In this document: positions 43,325 to 51,929 of the stretch, piece after piece
How positions within the stretch are numbered: position 1 is the stretch's first letter
Layout of the letters: each line of letters starts with the position of its first letter
Source: Labilithrix sp.
Lineage (GTDB): Bacteria > Myxococcota_A > Polyangia > Polyangiales > Polyangiaceae
Assembly (NCBI GenBank): GCA_019637195.1
Contig: JAHBWA010000006.1
Location: forward strand, 1-64,000
DNA length: 64,000 nt
Direction of reading: 5' to 3'
Position numbers and translations under genes: made by a program
The notes under the pieces: generated by a model
Databases searched by the model: none
What the model saw: only the letters and a program-made list of their open reading frames with translations
What the model was told of the DNA's origin: nothing

Positions 43325-45121
43325 ATGGCGACCAAGGTGAGCGACTACGTATTCCAGCGCCTCGCGGAATGGGGCGTTCGCCGTGTCTACGGTTACCCGG
43401 GGGATGGCATCAACGGCCTCCTCGGCGCGCTCAACCGCATCAGCCGCGACGGAAAGTACATCGAGCTGATCCAACCCCGTCACGAAGAGATGGCCGCGTT
43501 CATGGCGTGCGCTCACGCCAAGTTCAGCGGGACGCTCGGCGTGTGTCTCGCGACGAGCGGCCCCGGAGCGATCCACCTCCTGAATGGTCTCTACGACGCG
43601 AAGATGGACCACGCCCCCGTCCTCGCGATCGTCGGCCAGGCGGCGCGTACGGCGATCGGCGGCGACTACCAGCAAGAGGTCGACCTGCAGAGCCTCTTCA
43701 AGGACGTCGCGCACGAATACGTGCACACCGCGATGAGCCCACGGCAACTACGCCACCTCATCGACCGGGCCGTGCGTATCGCGCTCTCGGAGCGTACCCC
43801 TACGTGCCTGATCCTCCCGAAGGACCTTCAGGAGCTCGACTACGCGAGCCCGCCCCACGAGCACGACACCGTGCACACGAGCGTCGGGTACGTGGCGCCC
43901 GTGGTCGTCCCGCCCGAAGGTGAGATCGCGCGCGCGGCCAAGATCATCGACGCGGGGACCAGGATCGCGATCCTCGTCGGAGCTGGGGCGGCGAACGCCG
44001 CCGCGGAGGTCGTCGAGCTCGCGCAGGCCACGGGCGGAGGCATCGCGAAGGCCCTGCTCGGCCGCGCCGTCGTCGCCGACGACCTCCCGTTCGTCACGGG
44101 CGCGATCGGTCTCCTCGGAACGAAGCCGAGCTGGGACATGATGATGAGCTGCGACACGCTCGTCGTGATCGGCTCGAGCTTCCCGTACTCCGAGTTCCTC
44201 CCCAAGGAGGGACAGGCGAGGGGCGTGCAGATCGACATCGACGCTCGGCTGGTCGGGATGCGCTACCCGATGGAGTCCAACCTCGTCGGCGACGCACGAG
44301 CGACGCTGCGCGCCCTCTTGCCACGCATCACTCGCAAGTCGGGCGGTGCTTGGCGCGAGAGAATCGAGGACGGGGTGCGCGACTGGTGGCGCCTCACCGA
44401 AGAGCGCGCCCACGTCCCGGCGAAGCCGATCAATCCGCAGCTCCTCTTCTGGGAGCTCTCGTCGCGGCTCCCGGACCGCTGCATCGTCTCTTCCGACTCC
44501 GGCTCGTCGGCCAACTGGTGGGCGCGCGACCTGAAGCTCCGCCCGGGCATGATGGCCTCCGTCTCGGGGAGCCTCGCGACGATGGGGTGCGGCGTGCCCT
44601 ACGCCGTCGCGGCGAAGTTCACCCATCCCGACCGCGTGGCCATCGCGCTCGTGGGCGACGGAGCGATGCAGATGAACGGGATGGCGGAGCTGCTCACGAT
44701 CAAGCGCTACTGGAAGCAGTGGAGCGATCCGCGGCTCGTCATCCTCGTTCTGAACAATCGCGACTTGAACCAGGTGACTTGGGAGATGCGCGCGATGGAA
44801 GGCGACTCTCGCTACGACGCGTCGCAGGACCTGCCCGACATGAACTACGCGGCGTTCGCCGATCTCCTCGGGCTCCGCGGGATCCGGGTCGAGAAGCCCT
44901 CCGAAGTCGCCGCCGCCTGGGAGGCGGCCCTCTCGGCGGACCGGCCGGTGGTCATCGACGCGGTGGTCGATCCGGATGTTCCGCCCCTTCCGCCGCACAT
45001 CACGCTCGAGCAGAGCAAGGCCTTCCTGATGAGCATCCTGAAGACCACCGGCTCGGAGCGCGGCGGGATCATCCGTCAGGCGATCGAGCACGTGTTCCCG
45101 TCCATCGCGTCGAAACCCTGA
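43325..45121 (+). CDS. Thiamine-diphosphate-dependent enzyme, pyruvate oxidase/acetolactate synthase-like
   Basis: A 598-residue ThDP enzyme with the three domains in order. The N-terminal PYR domain has the catalytic Glu in QPRHEEMAAFMA (about residue 52), the middle domain is NAD/FAD-type, and the PP domain carries the cofactor motif GDGAMQMNG...NN at about residues 444-475. It resembles PoxB-type proteins that decarboxylate a 2-oxo acid. Whether it uses FAD or transfers to oxygen, quinone or water cannot be told. ATG 43325 follows CCAGGAGG. It lies 92 bp after the enolase-type gene and 11 bp before the FAD/Fe-S dehydrogenase. Confidence 0.88.
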   Translation: MATKVSDYVFQRLAEWGVRRVYGYPGDGINGLLGALNRISRDGKYIELIQPRHEEMAAFMACAHAKFSGTLGVCLATSGPGAIHLLNGLYDAKMDHAPVLAIVGQAARTAIGGDYQQEVDLQSLFKDVAHEYVHTAMSPRQLRHLIDRAVRIALSERTPTCLILPKDLQELDYASPPHEHDTVHTSVGYVAPVVVPPEGEIARAAKIIDAGTRIAILVGAGAANAAAEVVELAQATGGGIAKALLGRAVVADDLPFVTGAIGLLGTKPSWDMMMSCDTLVVIGSSFPYSEFLPKEGQARGVQIDIDARLVGMRYPMESNLVGDARATLRALLPRITRKSGGAWRERIEDGVRDWWRLTEERAHVPAKPINPQLLFWELSSRLPDRCIVSSDSGSSANWWARDLKLRPGMMASVSGSLATMGCGVPYAVAAKFTHPDRVAIALVGDGAMQMNGMAELLTIKRYWKQWSDPRLVILVLNNRDLNQVTWEMRAMEGDSRYDASQDLPDMNYAAFADLLGLRGIRVEKPSEVAAAWEAALSADRPVVIDAVVDPDVPPLPPHITLEQSKAFLMSILKTTGSERGGIIRQAIEHVFPSIASKP

Positions 45122-45132
45122 CGGAGGTTGAG

Positions 45133-48100
45133 ATGAGCGCGTCGGTCACGGCTCGAACGCAAGGGAACCTCGTCCCCGCCGGACGCCTTCGTGCCGCGCT
45201 CGAGGAGCGACGCGCGAAGGCGCTCGACGTAGGCGCGCTCGCGCACGATCTCCGCGCCGCCGTCCGGGGCGAAATCCGCTTCGAAGCGGCCAGCCGCGGC
45301 CTCTATGCGCAGGACGCGTCGAACTACCGGCGAATTCCGCTCGGCGTCGTGGTCCCCTCGTCCACGGACGACGTCGTCGCGGCGGTCGGCGTCTGCCGCG
45401 AGCACGGCGCGCCGATCGTAGCCCGCGGCGGCGGGACAGCGCTCGCGGGGCAGACGGTGAACGAAGCGGTCGTGATCGACTTCTCGAAGCGAGTGAACCG
45501 GATCACGTCGCTCGACCCGCAGGCCCGGCTCGCTACCGTCGAGCCGGGCGTGATCTGCGACGAGCTCGTCGAGGCCGCCAAGCCGTACGGGCTCACATGG
45601 GGACCTTGCCCGTCCACCCACGATCACTGCTGCTTCGGCGGAATGCTCGCCAACAATTGCGGAGGCATGCGAGCGCAGATGAACGGCATCGCCGTTCACA
45701 ACGTCGAAGCGCTCGACGTCCTCCTCTACGACGGAACGCGGATGCGTGTCGGCTGGATGCGCGAGGAGGATCTCTCCGCCGCGATCCGCCGTGGAGGTCC
45801 CGGAGGCGCCCTGCTCGCACGCCTCCGCGCGCTTCGAGACCGCTGGGGGTCGCAGATCCGCGCTCGCTATCCCGCGCTGCCGCGGCGAGTCTCCGGCTAC
45901 AACCTCGACGAGCTGCTCCCGGGCCCAGACGGACGCTTCAACCTCGCGCGGCTCCTCGTCGGCAGCGAGGGCACGCTGGTCACGATGCTCGAGGCGACCG
46001 TCGATTTGATCCCCAGCCCGCCCTGTCGGGGCGCCGTCGTCCTCGGCTATCGCGACATCTACGAGGCCGGCGACGCCGCGGGGACGTTCGCCGATCTTCG
46101 GCCGCTCGGCGTCGAAGGCATGGACGAGCTCCTCCGCGACCACATGGCGAGCCAAGGCACCGAGCACTCGAAGGCCCTCTCTCTCCTGCCCGACGGCAAG
46201 GGCTGGCTCCTCATCGAGGTCGGCGGAGAGACCGCGGACGAAGTCGAAGAGAGAGCCGAAGAAGTCGTGCGGCGCGCGGGGCGCGCCGTCGTCGCCCAAC
46301 GCACGGTCCTCGAGCACGAGGCGCAAATGAAGCTCTGGGAGGCTCGCGAAGGCGGCCTGGGCGCGACGGCGTTCGTCCGTGGTCAGCCCGACGCTTGGCC
46401 CGGCTGGGAGGACTCGGCGGTCCCGCCCGAGCGCCTCGGCTCGTACCTTCGCGACCTGCGACGACTCTACGACGCCTACGACTATCACCCGTCGCTCTAC
46501 GGCCACTTCGGCATGGGCCTCGTTCACTGTCGCGTGCCCTTCGACCTCTATACCGAGGACGGTATCCGCGCGTTTCGTCGCTTCATGAACGACGCCGCCG
46601 ACCTCGTCGTCTCCTACGGCGGGTCGCTCTCTGGCGAGCACGGCGATGGGCAAGCACGAGCCGAGCTCCTCGAGAGAATGTTCGGCGCCGATCTCATGGA
46701 GGCGATGCGCGAGCTCAAGGCGATCTTCGACCCGTACGATCGGATGAACCCGGGCAAGGTGGTGCGGCCGTCGACGATGGAGGATCACCTCCGGCTGGGG
46801 CCGAGCTACCAGCCGCTCCGCCCCTCTACGCACTTCCACTTCGCGGACGACGACGGCAGCTTCGCGCGCGCCGCGCTCCGCTGCGTGGGCGTCGGTCGGT
46901 GCCGGCGGAAGAGCGCCGAGGGGGAGCACGACGTGATGTGTCCGAGCTACATGGTGACGCACGAGGAGCGGCACGCGACGCGCGGCCGCGCTCACCTGCT
47001 CTGGGAGATGTTGCGCGGGGACGGGCCGATCACCGGCGGCTGGAAGGACGAGGGAGTGAAGAGCTCGCTCGACCTCTGCCTCGCCTGCAAGGGTTGCAAG
47101 AGCGACTGCCCCGTCAAGGTCGACCTCGCCACGTACAAGGCGGAGTTCCTCTCGCACTACTACGAGGGGCGCCTCCGGCCGAGGCACGCCTACGCCTTCG
47201 GCTACATCGACAAGTGGGCGCGTCTCGGCTCCGCCGTCCCGGGTCTCGCGAACCTCGCCACGCAGCTCCCAGGCGTGCGCGCGCTGGCGAAGCTCGCGGC
47301 GGGCATCTCTCCAGCCGCGAAGATCCCGCCGTTCGCACCGGAGACGTTCCGCAAGCAGCTCGCTCGGCGCGGGCTGCGCGTGAAGAGCGGGCGTCGGGTC
47401 GTGCTCTGGACCGACACGTTCAACGAGCACTTCTTCCCCGATACGCTGCTCGCTGCGGTCGACGTCCTCGAGGCGGCGAGCTGCGAGGTCGTCTTGCCGC
47501 CGACGGGCCTGTGCTGCGGACGGCCGCTCTACGACTTCGGCCTCCTCGAGGACGCAAAGTCCTATCTTCACGAGGTGCTCGAAGGGGTGGGACCGCTCCT
47601 CGACGAAGGCCTCCCCGTCGTCGTGCTGGAGCCGAGCTGCGCCTCTACGTTCAAGGACGAGCTCGTCGACCTGCTGCCCGACCACCGCCACGCGCGTGTC
47701 CTTCGTGACCGCACGCGACTGCTCTCCGAGCTCCTGACCGACGAGCAGTCCGCTTGGGCTCCGCCCAAGCTGGATCGCCGCGCCATCGTTCAAGGCCACT
47801 GCCACCAGAAGGCCGTCTTCGAGCCCGGCCTCGACTCGGACAAGAAGGTGCTCGCGGCGATGGGCGTCGACCACGAGGTGCTCTCCTCGGGCTGCTGCGG
47901 AATGGCGGGTTCGTTCGGCTTCGCGAAGGAGACGCATCAGGTCGGCCTCGCCTGCGGTGAACGCTCCCTGCTCCCGAAGGTGCGCGGAGCGTCTGCTGAG
48001 ACGGTCGTGATCGCGAATGGGTTCTCGTGCCGCGAGCAGATTCGAGCTGGCACGAAGCGAGGTGGATTGCACCTCGCGGAGGTCGTGAAGCTGGCGATGG

Positions 48101-48261
48101 ACCGCGACCCGGGCGGCCCGGCGGGACCTCACCCCGAGAGCGCGGTGCTCGAGCGGCGACGCAGGGGAGTGCACGCGTCGATGTTGCGGGCGCTCGTGGG
48201 AATCGGGCTGGGCTTCGCGGTGCTCGCTCTCGCCTCGGCGGCCCGGCGGAAGAGGTGGTGA
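45133..48261 (+). CDS. FAD-linked oxidase/Fe-S/CCG fusion dehydrogenase (D-lactate/2-hydroxyacid type)
   Basis: A 1042-residue fusion. The N-terminal VAO/PCMH FAD domain (ARGGGTALAGQTVN, CFGGMLANNCGGMRA, GSEGTLV; about residues 60-540) is followed by a ferredoxin-like region with C...CRRKS...MCPSY (about 582-605) and CLACKGCKSDCP (about 648). Two CCG domains follow, with GLCCGRPLYDFG (about 793) and SGCCGMAGSFGF (about 918). The last ~25 residues form a membrane helix (ALVGIGLGFAVLALASAA) with a basic end, unusual for this family. Such proteins oxidise D-2-hydroxy acids and pass electrons to the respiratory chain. A GGAGG lies eight bases before the ATG; it closes the operon. Confidence 0.92.
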   Translation: MSASVTARTQGNLVPAGRLRAALEERRAKALDVGALAHDLRAAVRGEIRFEAASRGLYAQDASNYRRIPLGVVVPSSTDDVVAAVGVCREHGAPIVARGGGTALAGQTVNEAVVIDFSKRVNRITSLDPQARLATVEPGVICDELVEAAKPYGLTWGPCPSTHDHCCFGGMLANNCGGMRAQMNGIAVHNVEALDVLLYDGTRMRVGWMREEDLSAAIRRGGPGGALLARLRALRDRWGSQIRARYPALPRRVSGYNLDELLPGPDGRFNLARLLVGSEGTLVTMLEATVDLIPSPPCRGAVVLGYRDIYEAGDAAGTFADLRPLGVEGMDELLRDHMASQGTEHSKALSLLPDGKGWLLIEVGGETADEVEERAEEVVRRAGRAVVAQRTVLEHEAQMKLWEAREGGLGATAFVRGQPDAWPGWEDSAVPPERLGSYLRDLRRLYDAYDYHPSLYGHFGMGLVHCRVPFDLYTEDGIRAFRRFMNDAADLVVSYGGSLSGEHGDGQARAELLERMFGADLMEAMRELKAIFDPYDRMNPGKVVRPSTMEDHLRLGPSYQPLRPSTHFHFADDDGSFARAALRCVGVGRCRRKSAEGEHDVMCPSYMVTHEERHATRGRAHLLWEMLRGDGPITGGWKDEGVKSSLDLCLACKGCKSDCPVKVDLATYKAEFLSHYYEGRLRPRHAYAFGYIDKWARLGSAVPGLANLATQLPGVRALAKLAAGISPAAKIPPFAPETFRKQLARRGLRVKSGRRVVLWTDTFNEHFFPDTLLAAVDVLEAASCEVVLPPTGLCCGRPLYDFGLLEDAKSYLHEVLEGVGPLLDEGLPVVVLEPSCASTFKDELVDLLPDHRHARVLRDRTRLLSELLTDEQSAWAPPKLDRRAIVQGHCHQKAVFEPGLDSDKKVLAAMGVDHEVLSSGCCGMAGSFGFAKETHQVGLACGERSLLPKVRGASAETVVIANGFSCREQIRAGTKRGGLHLAEVVKLAMDRDPGGPAGPHPESAVLERRRRGVHASMLRALVGIGLGFAVLALASAARRKRW

Positions 48262-48394
48262 CCGTCAGCAGCGCCGACAGTCGCCTTCGTCTCGCGACCG
48301 GAGCCGGGACGCACGGTCCGTCAGGTGTGCTTCGGCGCGGAAGCCGCGCGCTCCTGGGGTCGAGGAGGCCCGCCCCGTCGACGGCGCCGAGACG

Positions 48395-48569
48395 TGGAGC
48401 GAGCGCCTGGAGCGATTACCGATGGTGCCCGTGTTCAGGCCTTCCAGGAGCCAGCAAAGCATGCTCCCGAGCCCACCCGCGGGAGGCAGAGCCAATCGAG
48501 CGACCCGACGCGCCCGACGATCGCGATGGAGTGCGTGTCTTCGACGACGGCGTAGCCCTCGAGCACCAC
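48395..48569 (-). pseudogene. Remnant of a GH15 glucoamylase/trehalase-like gene start
   Basis: Beginning with GTG at 48569, two bases after the SDR stop, the frame reads LEGYAVVEDTHSIAIVGR and GSLDWLCLPRVGSGACFAG, the standard N terminus of GH15 glycosidases (GxxDWLCxPRxxSxxCFA). It stops after 44 residues. The expected continuation appears in the other two frames (LLEG, then PEHGHHR followed by a stop). Two single-base shifts and a stop therefore broke it, and nothing downstream resembles the catalytic barrel. It was evidently the last gene of the ferritin/ferritin/SDR operon. Confidence 0.75.
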
Positions 48570-48571
48570 GA

Positions 48572-49585
48572 TCAGGCCTCGGCCAGCGCGCGCCTGCACC
48601 GCGCCGCGAAGAGGAGCCCGGCGGCGGACAGCAGGCTCCCGACGACGAGCCGCCGATGTTTGGCAAACCACCACGCGACGCTGCGCTTCTTCGCGGTCGC
48701 GTCGAACCTCCCGTGAGCGCCATGATCGCCCGGGACCGGCGCGTAGAGGTTGTCCTGCCGGTCGGACGTGAGCGGCTGGCGCGTCTGCTGGGCTTCGTAG
48801 CCATGCTCTGCGAGCCACCGGTCGGCGACTCCAGGCGCGATCCTCTCCCCGAGGATGGCCTTGACCGCGGGCCACGCGACCCAGACTTCGCGCCGCTCGC
48901 GGCTCGCCGCGAAGAGGATGGCGTCGGCGATGACCTCCGGTTGGAATACTGGCGGTACGGGGCGCGGCGCTCGGGGCAGCTTGGCGCGCGACCACGCGAA
49001 CTGAGGCGTGTTGACCGCCGGCAGGTGGACCTGCGTGACACGGACGCCGCAACGGTCATGCAGCAGCTCGGTGCGAAGCGACTCCGAGAAGCCCTTCACC
49101 GCGTGCTTCGCCGCGCAGTACGCCGCCTGGAGTGGAATGGATCGGTACGCGAGCGCGGAGCCGACCTGGACGATGGTTCCGCGATCGCGCGGCCGCATTC
49201 GCTTCAGCGCAGCCAGCGTGCCGTGAACGTAGCCGAGGTACGTCACCTCGGTGACGCGCTTGAACTCCGCGGGGGTCGTCTCGCCGATCGGCGCGAACAC
49301 CGAGACCATCGCGTCGTTGATCCAGACGTCGATCGGTCCAAGCTCACGCTCGACGCGCTCGGCAGCGTCGTCGACGGCGTCGGCGTCAGCGACGTCGAGG
49401 GCGAGCGTGATCGCGCGGCCGCCCATCGCCTCGACCTCTGCGCGAGCCGCCGCCAGGCCGTCCGTACCGCGCGCGATGAGTCCCACGTTCGCCCCACGCC
49501 TCGCGAGCTCCCTGACCACCGCTCTGCCGACGCCTGCCGACGCGCCGGTGACGACGACGACCTTATCGCGCCAGTCTCCGCCCAC
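48572..49585 (-). CDS. Short-chain dehydrogenase with C-terminal membrane tail
   Basis: A 337-residue SDR with VVTGASAGVGRAV at the N terminus, a DVADADA second motif, WINDAMVSVFAP, the catalytic Ser in VQVGSALAYRS and YCAAK. After the Rossmann domain (~250 residues) comes an extension that ends in a helix (VVGSLLSAAGLLFAARC), so the enzyme may be membrane-tethered. The start is GTG 49585, six bases after GGAGGAG. It lies 61 bp downstream of the second ferritin-like gene on the same strand and just before a decayed GH15 gene. The substrate is unknown. Confidence 0.9.
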   Translation of the reverse strand: MGGDWRDKVVVVTGASAGVGRAVVRELARRGANVGLIARGTDGLAAARAEVEAMGGRAITLALDVADADAVDDAAERVERELGPIDVWINDAMVSVFAPIGETTPAEFKRVTEVTYLGYVHGTLAALKRMRPRDRGTIVQVGSALAYRSIPLQAAYCAAKHAVKGFSESLRTELLHDRCGVRVTQVHLPAVNTPQFAWSRAKLPRAPRPVPPVFQPEVIADAILFAASRERREVWVAWPAVKAILGERIAPGVADRWLAEHGYEAQQTRQPLTSDRQDNLYAPVPGDHGAHGRFDATAKKRSVAWWFAKHRRLVVGSLLSAAGLLFAARCRRALAEA

Positions 49586-49646
49586 GGTTCACTCCTCCGA
49601 GAGCCCGACCATCGCATGAGGCCTGGCGAGCTCGTGCGGGAGCTGC

Positions 49647-50408
49647 CTATTGGACGTCATCGGGGAGCTCTCCTTCCGCTCCCGCGGCCGCGCGCGCCTC
49701 GAACAAGGTCGCCTCGACGACCCATCCGCGTACCTTGACGAGGTGATCGACCTCCTCGGTTCGCGCTACGTCGAAGCGAGCCGCGAGCTCGGCGTTGCCG
49801 ACGCCGTTGGCGAGGTCGACGAGCAACGTCCAACCGTCGTGGTCGACGAGCTCCGCGATCAGCATCGCTTCGAGCGACTGCTTCAGGTTCATCCTGGGAT
49901 CGCACACCACCTGGAGCAGGCCCGCGCCGCTCACCGCTGCGACGTCGGCGGACGGCGTTATCGCGGTCGGGTCGGCGCCGAGCGACAGCATGGCCTCGTG
50001 CAGGAGCTCGGCGTGAGCGAGCTCCTGCGTCCGGATGACCTCGAGCTCGTCCCGCGTGGGACCACCGGGGAGCGGCTCGGAGGCGTCGAGCTTGTCGACG
50101 AGGGCGGTGTAGAGGCGGTAGCCGGTGCGCTCGAAGGCGAGCCGCTCACCGATCTTGTCGACGAACACGGGGACGTCTGCCCCCTCGGCGGCGCATGAGA
50201 CCGCGCCGGCGGTCTCCGCCGCGCTGGGCGCCAGGCTCCCGATCGAGGCGTCTTCGACGAGATACTCCGTTCGGACGCCGTCGATGGCCGTCTCGTCGCC
50301 GGGCGCGCTCGGGACGTTGCCGAACCCTTCGAGGAGGACGTCCTCCGCGACGGTCGACGTGGCGATCCCCGTGCGGTTCGGGCCCGTCTGGATCCCATTG
50401 CGAATCAT
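49647..50408 (-). CDS. Ferritin-like di-iron domain protein (253 aa)
   Basis: The ATG at 50408 follows GGAGGTGT and overlaps the previous stop by 4 bp. After ~85 variable residues, four helices carry a ferritin-like ligand pattern: ERLAFERTGYRLY, TQELAHAELLHEAM (ExxH), MLIAELVDHDGW and ARTEEVDHLVKV (ExxH). That is the arrangement expected for a di-iron four-helix bundle (Glu, ExxH, Glu, ExxH). It may store iron, detoxify peroxide or oxidise a substrate; the sequence alone does not decide. It is coupled to another ferritin-like gene upstream. Confidence 0.8.
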   Translation of the reverse strand: MIRNGIQTGPNRTGIATSTVAEDVLLEGFGNVPSAPGDETAIDGVRTEYLVEDASIGSLAPSAAETAGAVSCAAEGADVPVFVDKIGERLAFERTGYRLYTALVDKLDASEPLPGGPTRDELEVIRTQELAHAELLHEAMLSLGADPTAITPSADVAAVSGAGLLQVVCDPRMNLKQSLEAMLIAELVDHDGWTLLVDLANGVGNAELAARFDVARTEEVDHLVKVRGWVVEATLFEARAAAGAEGELPDDVQ

Positions 50409-51601
50409 GCCGACACCTCCTTCGACCGCGAAACCTCCGCACGACCGTCGGGAGCGAGCTCCGTTCCCGGACGCCACTTGTACCCGGCCGCGACGCGTTC
50501 GGACGGGGAGCCCTTCGCGTTCAAGCGGTCGCGGTAGGCGACCGACGCCGCCGAGTCCTCGTCGAGGGTGACGATCTCCTTCCCTCTCGCCCTGAGGTCG
50601 ACCTGCGTCCGGAGCGTCTCGCGGACGTACTTGCGCTGGCTCGACAGATCGATCGGCTCGGGCAGCGTCGCCGGCAGGACTTCGGCCGGGTCGCGCCGCT
50701 CGATGTCGCGGAAGAGGTCCATCACGACGTGCAGGTGGCCGAGCTCGTAGTCGACGAATCGCTCCCAGATCTTCTTCACGCGGGGGTTCGGCTCCTGGCT
50801 CGCGCACGACGCATAGGTGTAGACCTCCATCAGCTCGAGCATCATCCACTTCTCGAGCCACGTCTCCGTCGGGTCGGACAGCGACTCGTACTGGGTGACG
50901 TGCTGTTCCTCGATCGAGGCGATCTCGGCGTAGAGCTGGCGCGCCATCGGGTCCGCGAACGTCGGACCGACGACCATGTAGTAGTCATGGGTCATCGTCT
51001 CGGCGGCGGTGAGGATGACCGCGTTCAGCTTCGAGATCGGCGACGCCGTCTCCTTGTCGTAGTGGGCGCGGACATCGTCCTCGGGCGCGCGATGCTCCAC
51101 GCTCGTCGGCCGCCCCGGGAGGATGTCCGTGTAGCACTGCAAGAGGGTGTTGGCGTCGCGCCCCTCGACCCGATCCATCAGCGCCGCGTAGCGGTACATG
51201 TGATCGAAGTCTTCGAGGAGCCCGAAGTCCATCACCTGCTTCAGGTACGGATCGGGCTCGTTCTGCGCCAAGATCGCGGTGAGCTCGATCGCGACCTGTT
51301 CGAACCCGATCGTCGTCTCGAGCGCGCTCTGGTCGGGTGGGTTGAGCCAGTTCACCATCGTCTGTTGGTGGTGCTCGACCCGCCGAACGCGAGCGAGCGG
51401 GATTTGGAGCTCCTCGTTGAAGCGCGCGCACAGGTGCTTGAACCGGAGCGCTTCGGCTTCGACTCCGTTCATCAGGATCACGCGCACGCGCGTGAACGCG
51501 TCGTCGTCGAGCTTCGAGTACGGCGTCGGGACGAGCTCTCTCCAATCGAACTCCTGCTTCTCGAGCGGAGCTCCTCGCTCCTTGAAGATGTCGAGTGCCA
51601 T
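50405..51601 (-). CDS. Ferritin-like/unknown helical protein (398 aa)
   Basis: The ATG at 51601 has AGGAGGAG upstream. The 398-residue protein is almost wholly helical in its central 250 residues. Acid/His patterns in order are AEALRFKHLC, DFDHMYRYAALMDR, MTHDYYMVVG, IEEQHVTQYESL and FVDYELGHLHVVMDLF, resembling a long ferritin-like or heme-oxygenase-like bundle. I recognise it as a conserved uncharacterised type and not a named enzyme. The C-terminal ~90 residues are less conserved in look and basic. It overlaps the second ferritin-like gene (ATGA), so the two products are probably made together and may interact. Confidence 0.7.
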   Translation of the reverse strand: MALDIFKERGAPLEKQEFDWRELVPTPYSKLDDDAFTRVRVILMNGVEAEALRFKHLCARFNEELQIPLARVRRVEHHQQTMVNWLNPPDQSALETTIGFEQVAIELTAILAQNEPDPYLKQVMDFGLLEDFDHMYRYAALMDRVEGRDANTLLQCYTDILPGRPTSVEHRAPEDDVRAHYDKETASPISKLNAVILTAAETMTHDYYMVVGPTFADPMARQLYAEIASIEEQHVTQYESLSDPTETWLEKWMMLELMEVYTYASCASQEPNPRVKKIWERFVDYELGHLHVVMDLFRDIERRDPAEVLPATLPEPIDLSSQRKYVRETLRTQVDLRARGKEIVTLDEDSAASVAYRDRLNAKGSPSERVAAGYKWRPGTELAPDGRAEVSRSKEVSA

Positions 51602-51929
51602 GGGCGACGCTCCTCCTGCTAGGCGCGTCGATGCATGCCGCATACCGCGCGCGGGAGGGGCGGCTCGTCCTCTCGTGCCTCGTGCTGTAAGCGGGAGAGC
51701 GCGCGCGACGCTCGAGGCGGGCTCGAAGCGGGACCCGTACCTCATCGACGTCCCCGGGCGCCGGTTCGCCGGTCACTCCGAGCAGCGCGCGATCCCCGCG
51801 TGGCCTGCGGCCGCCGAGCTGCCCCCGGGCCGGCCCCCTCCTGCCCTCTCGCCGTCGAAGCCGTAGCGGTCGAGTAGACGCCCGCGGAGCCAGCTCGCAG
51901 CTCGCCCCCGCGGAAGACCGGGCCGGGCG
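51602..51929. other. 328-bp intergenic region
   Basis: Nothing recognisable. It should hold the promoter of the ferritin-like operon and the 3' end of the LuxR transcript. Confidence 0.35.

Noticed and set aside
45076-48174. 1000-codon minus-strand frame opposite the FAD/Fe-S dehydrogenase
   Set aside because: Antisense shadow of a well-supported gene with many family motifs.
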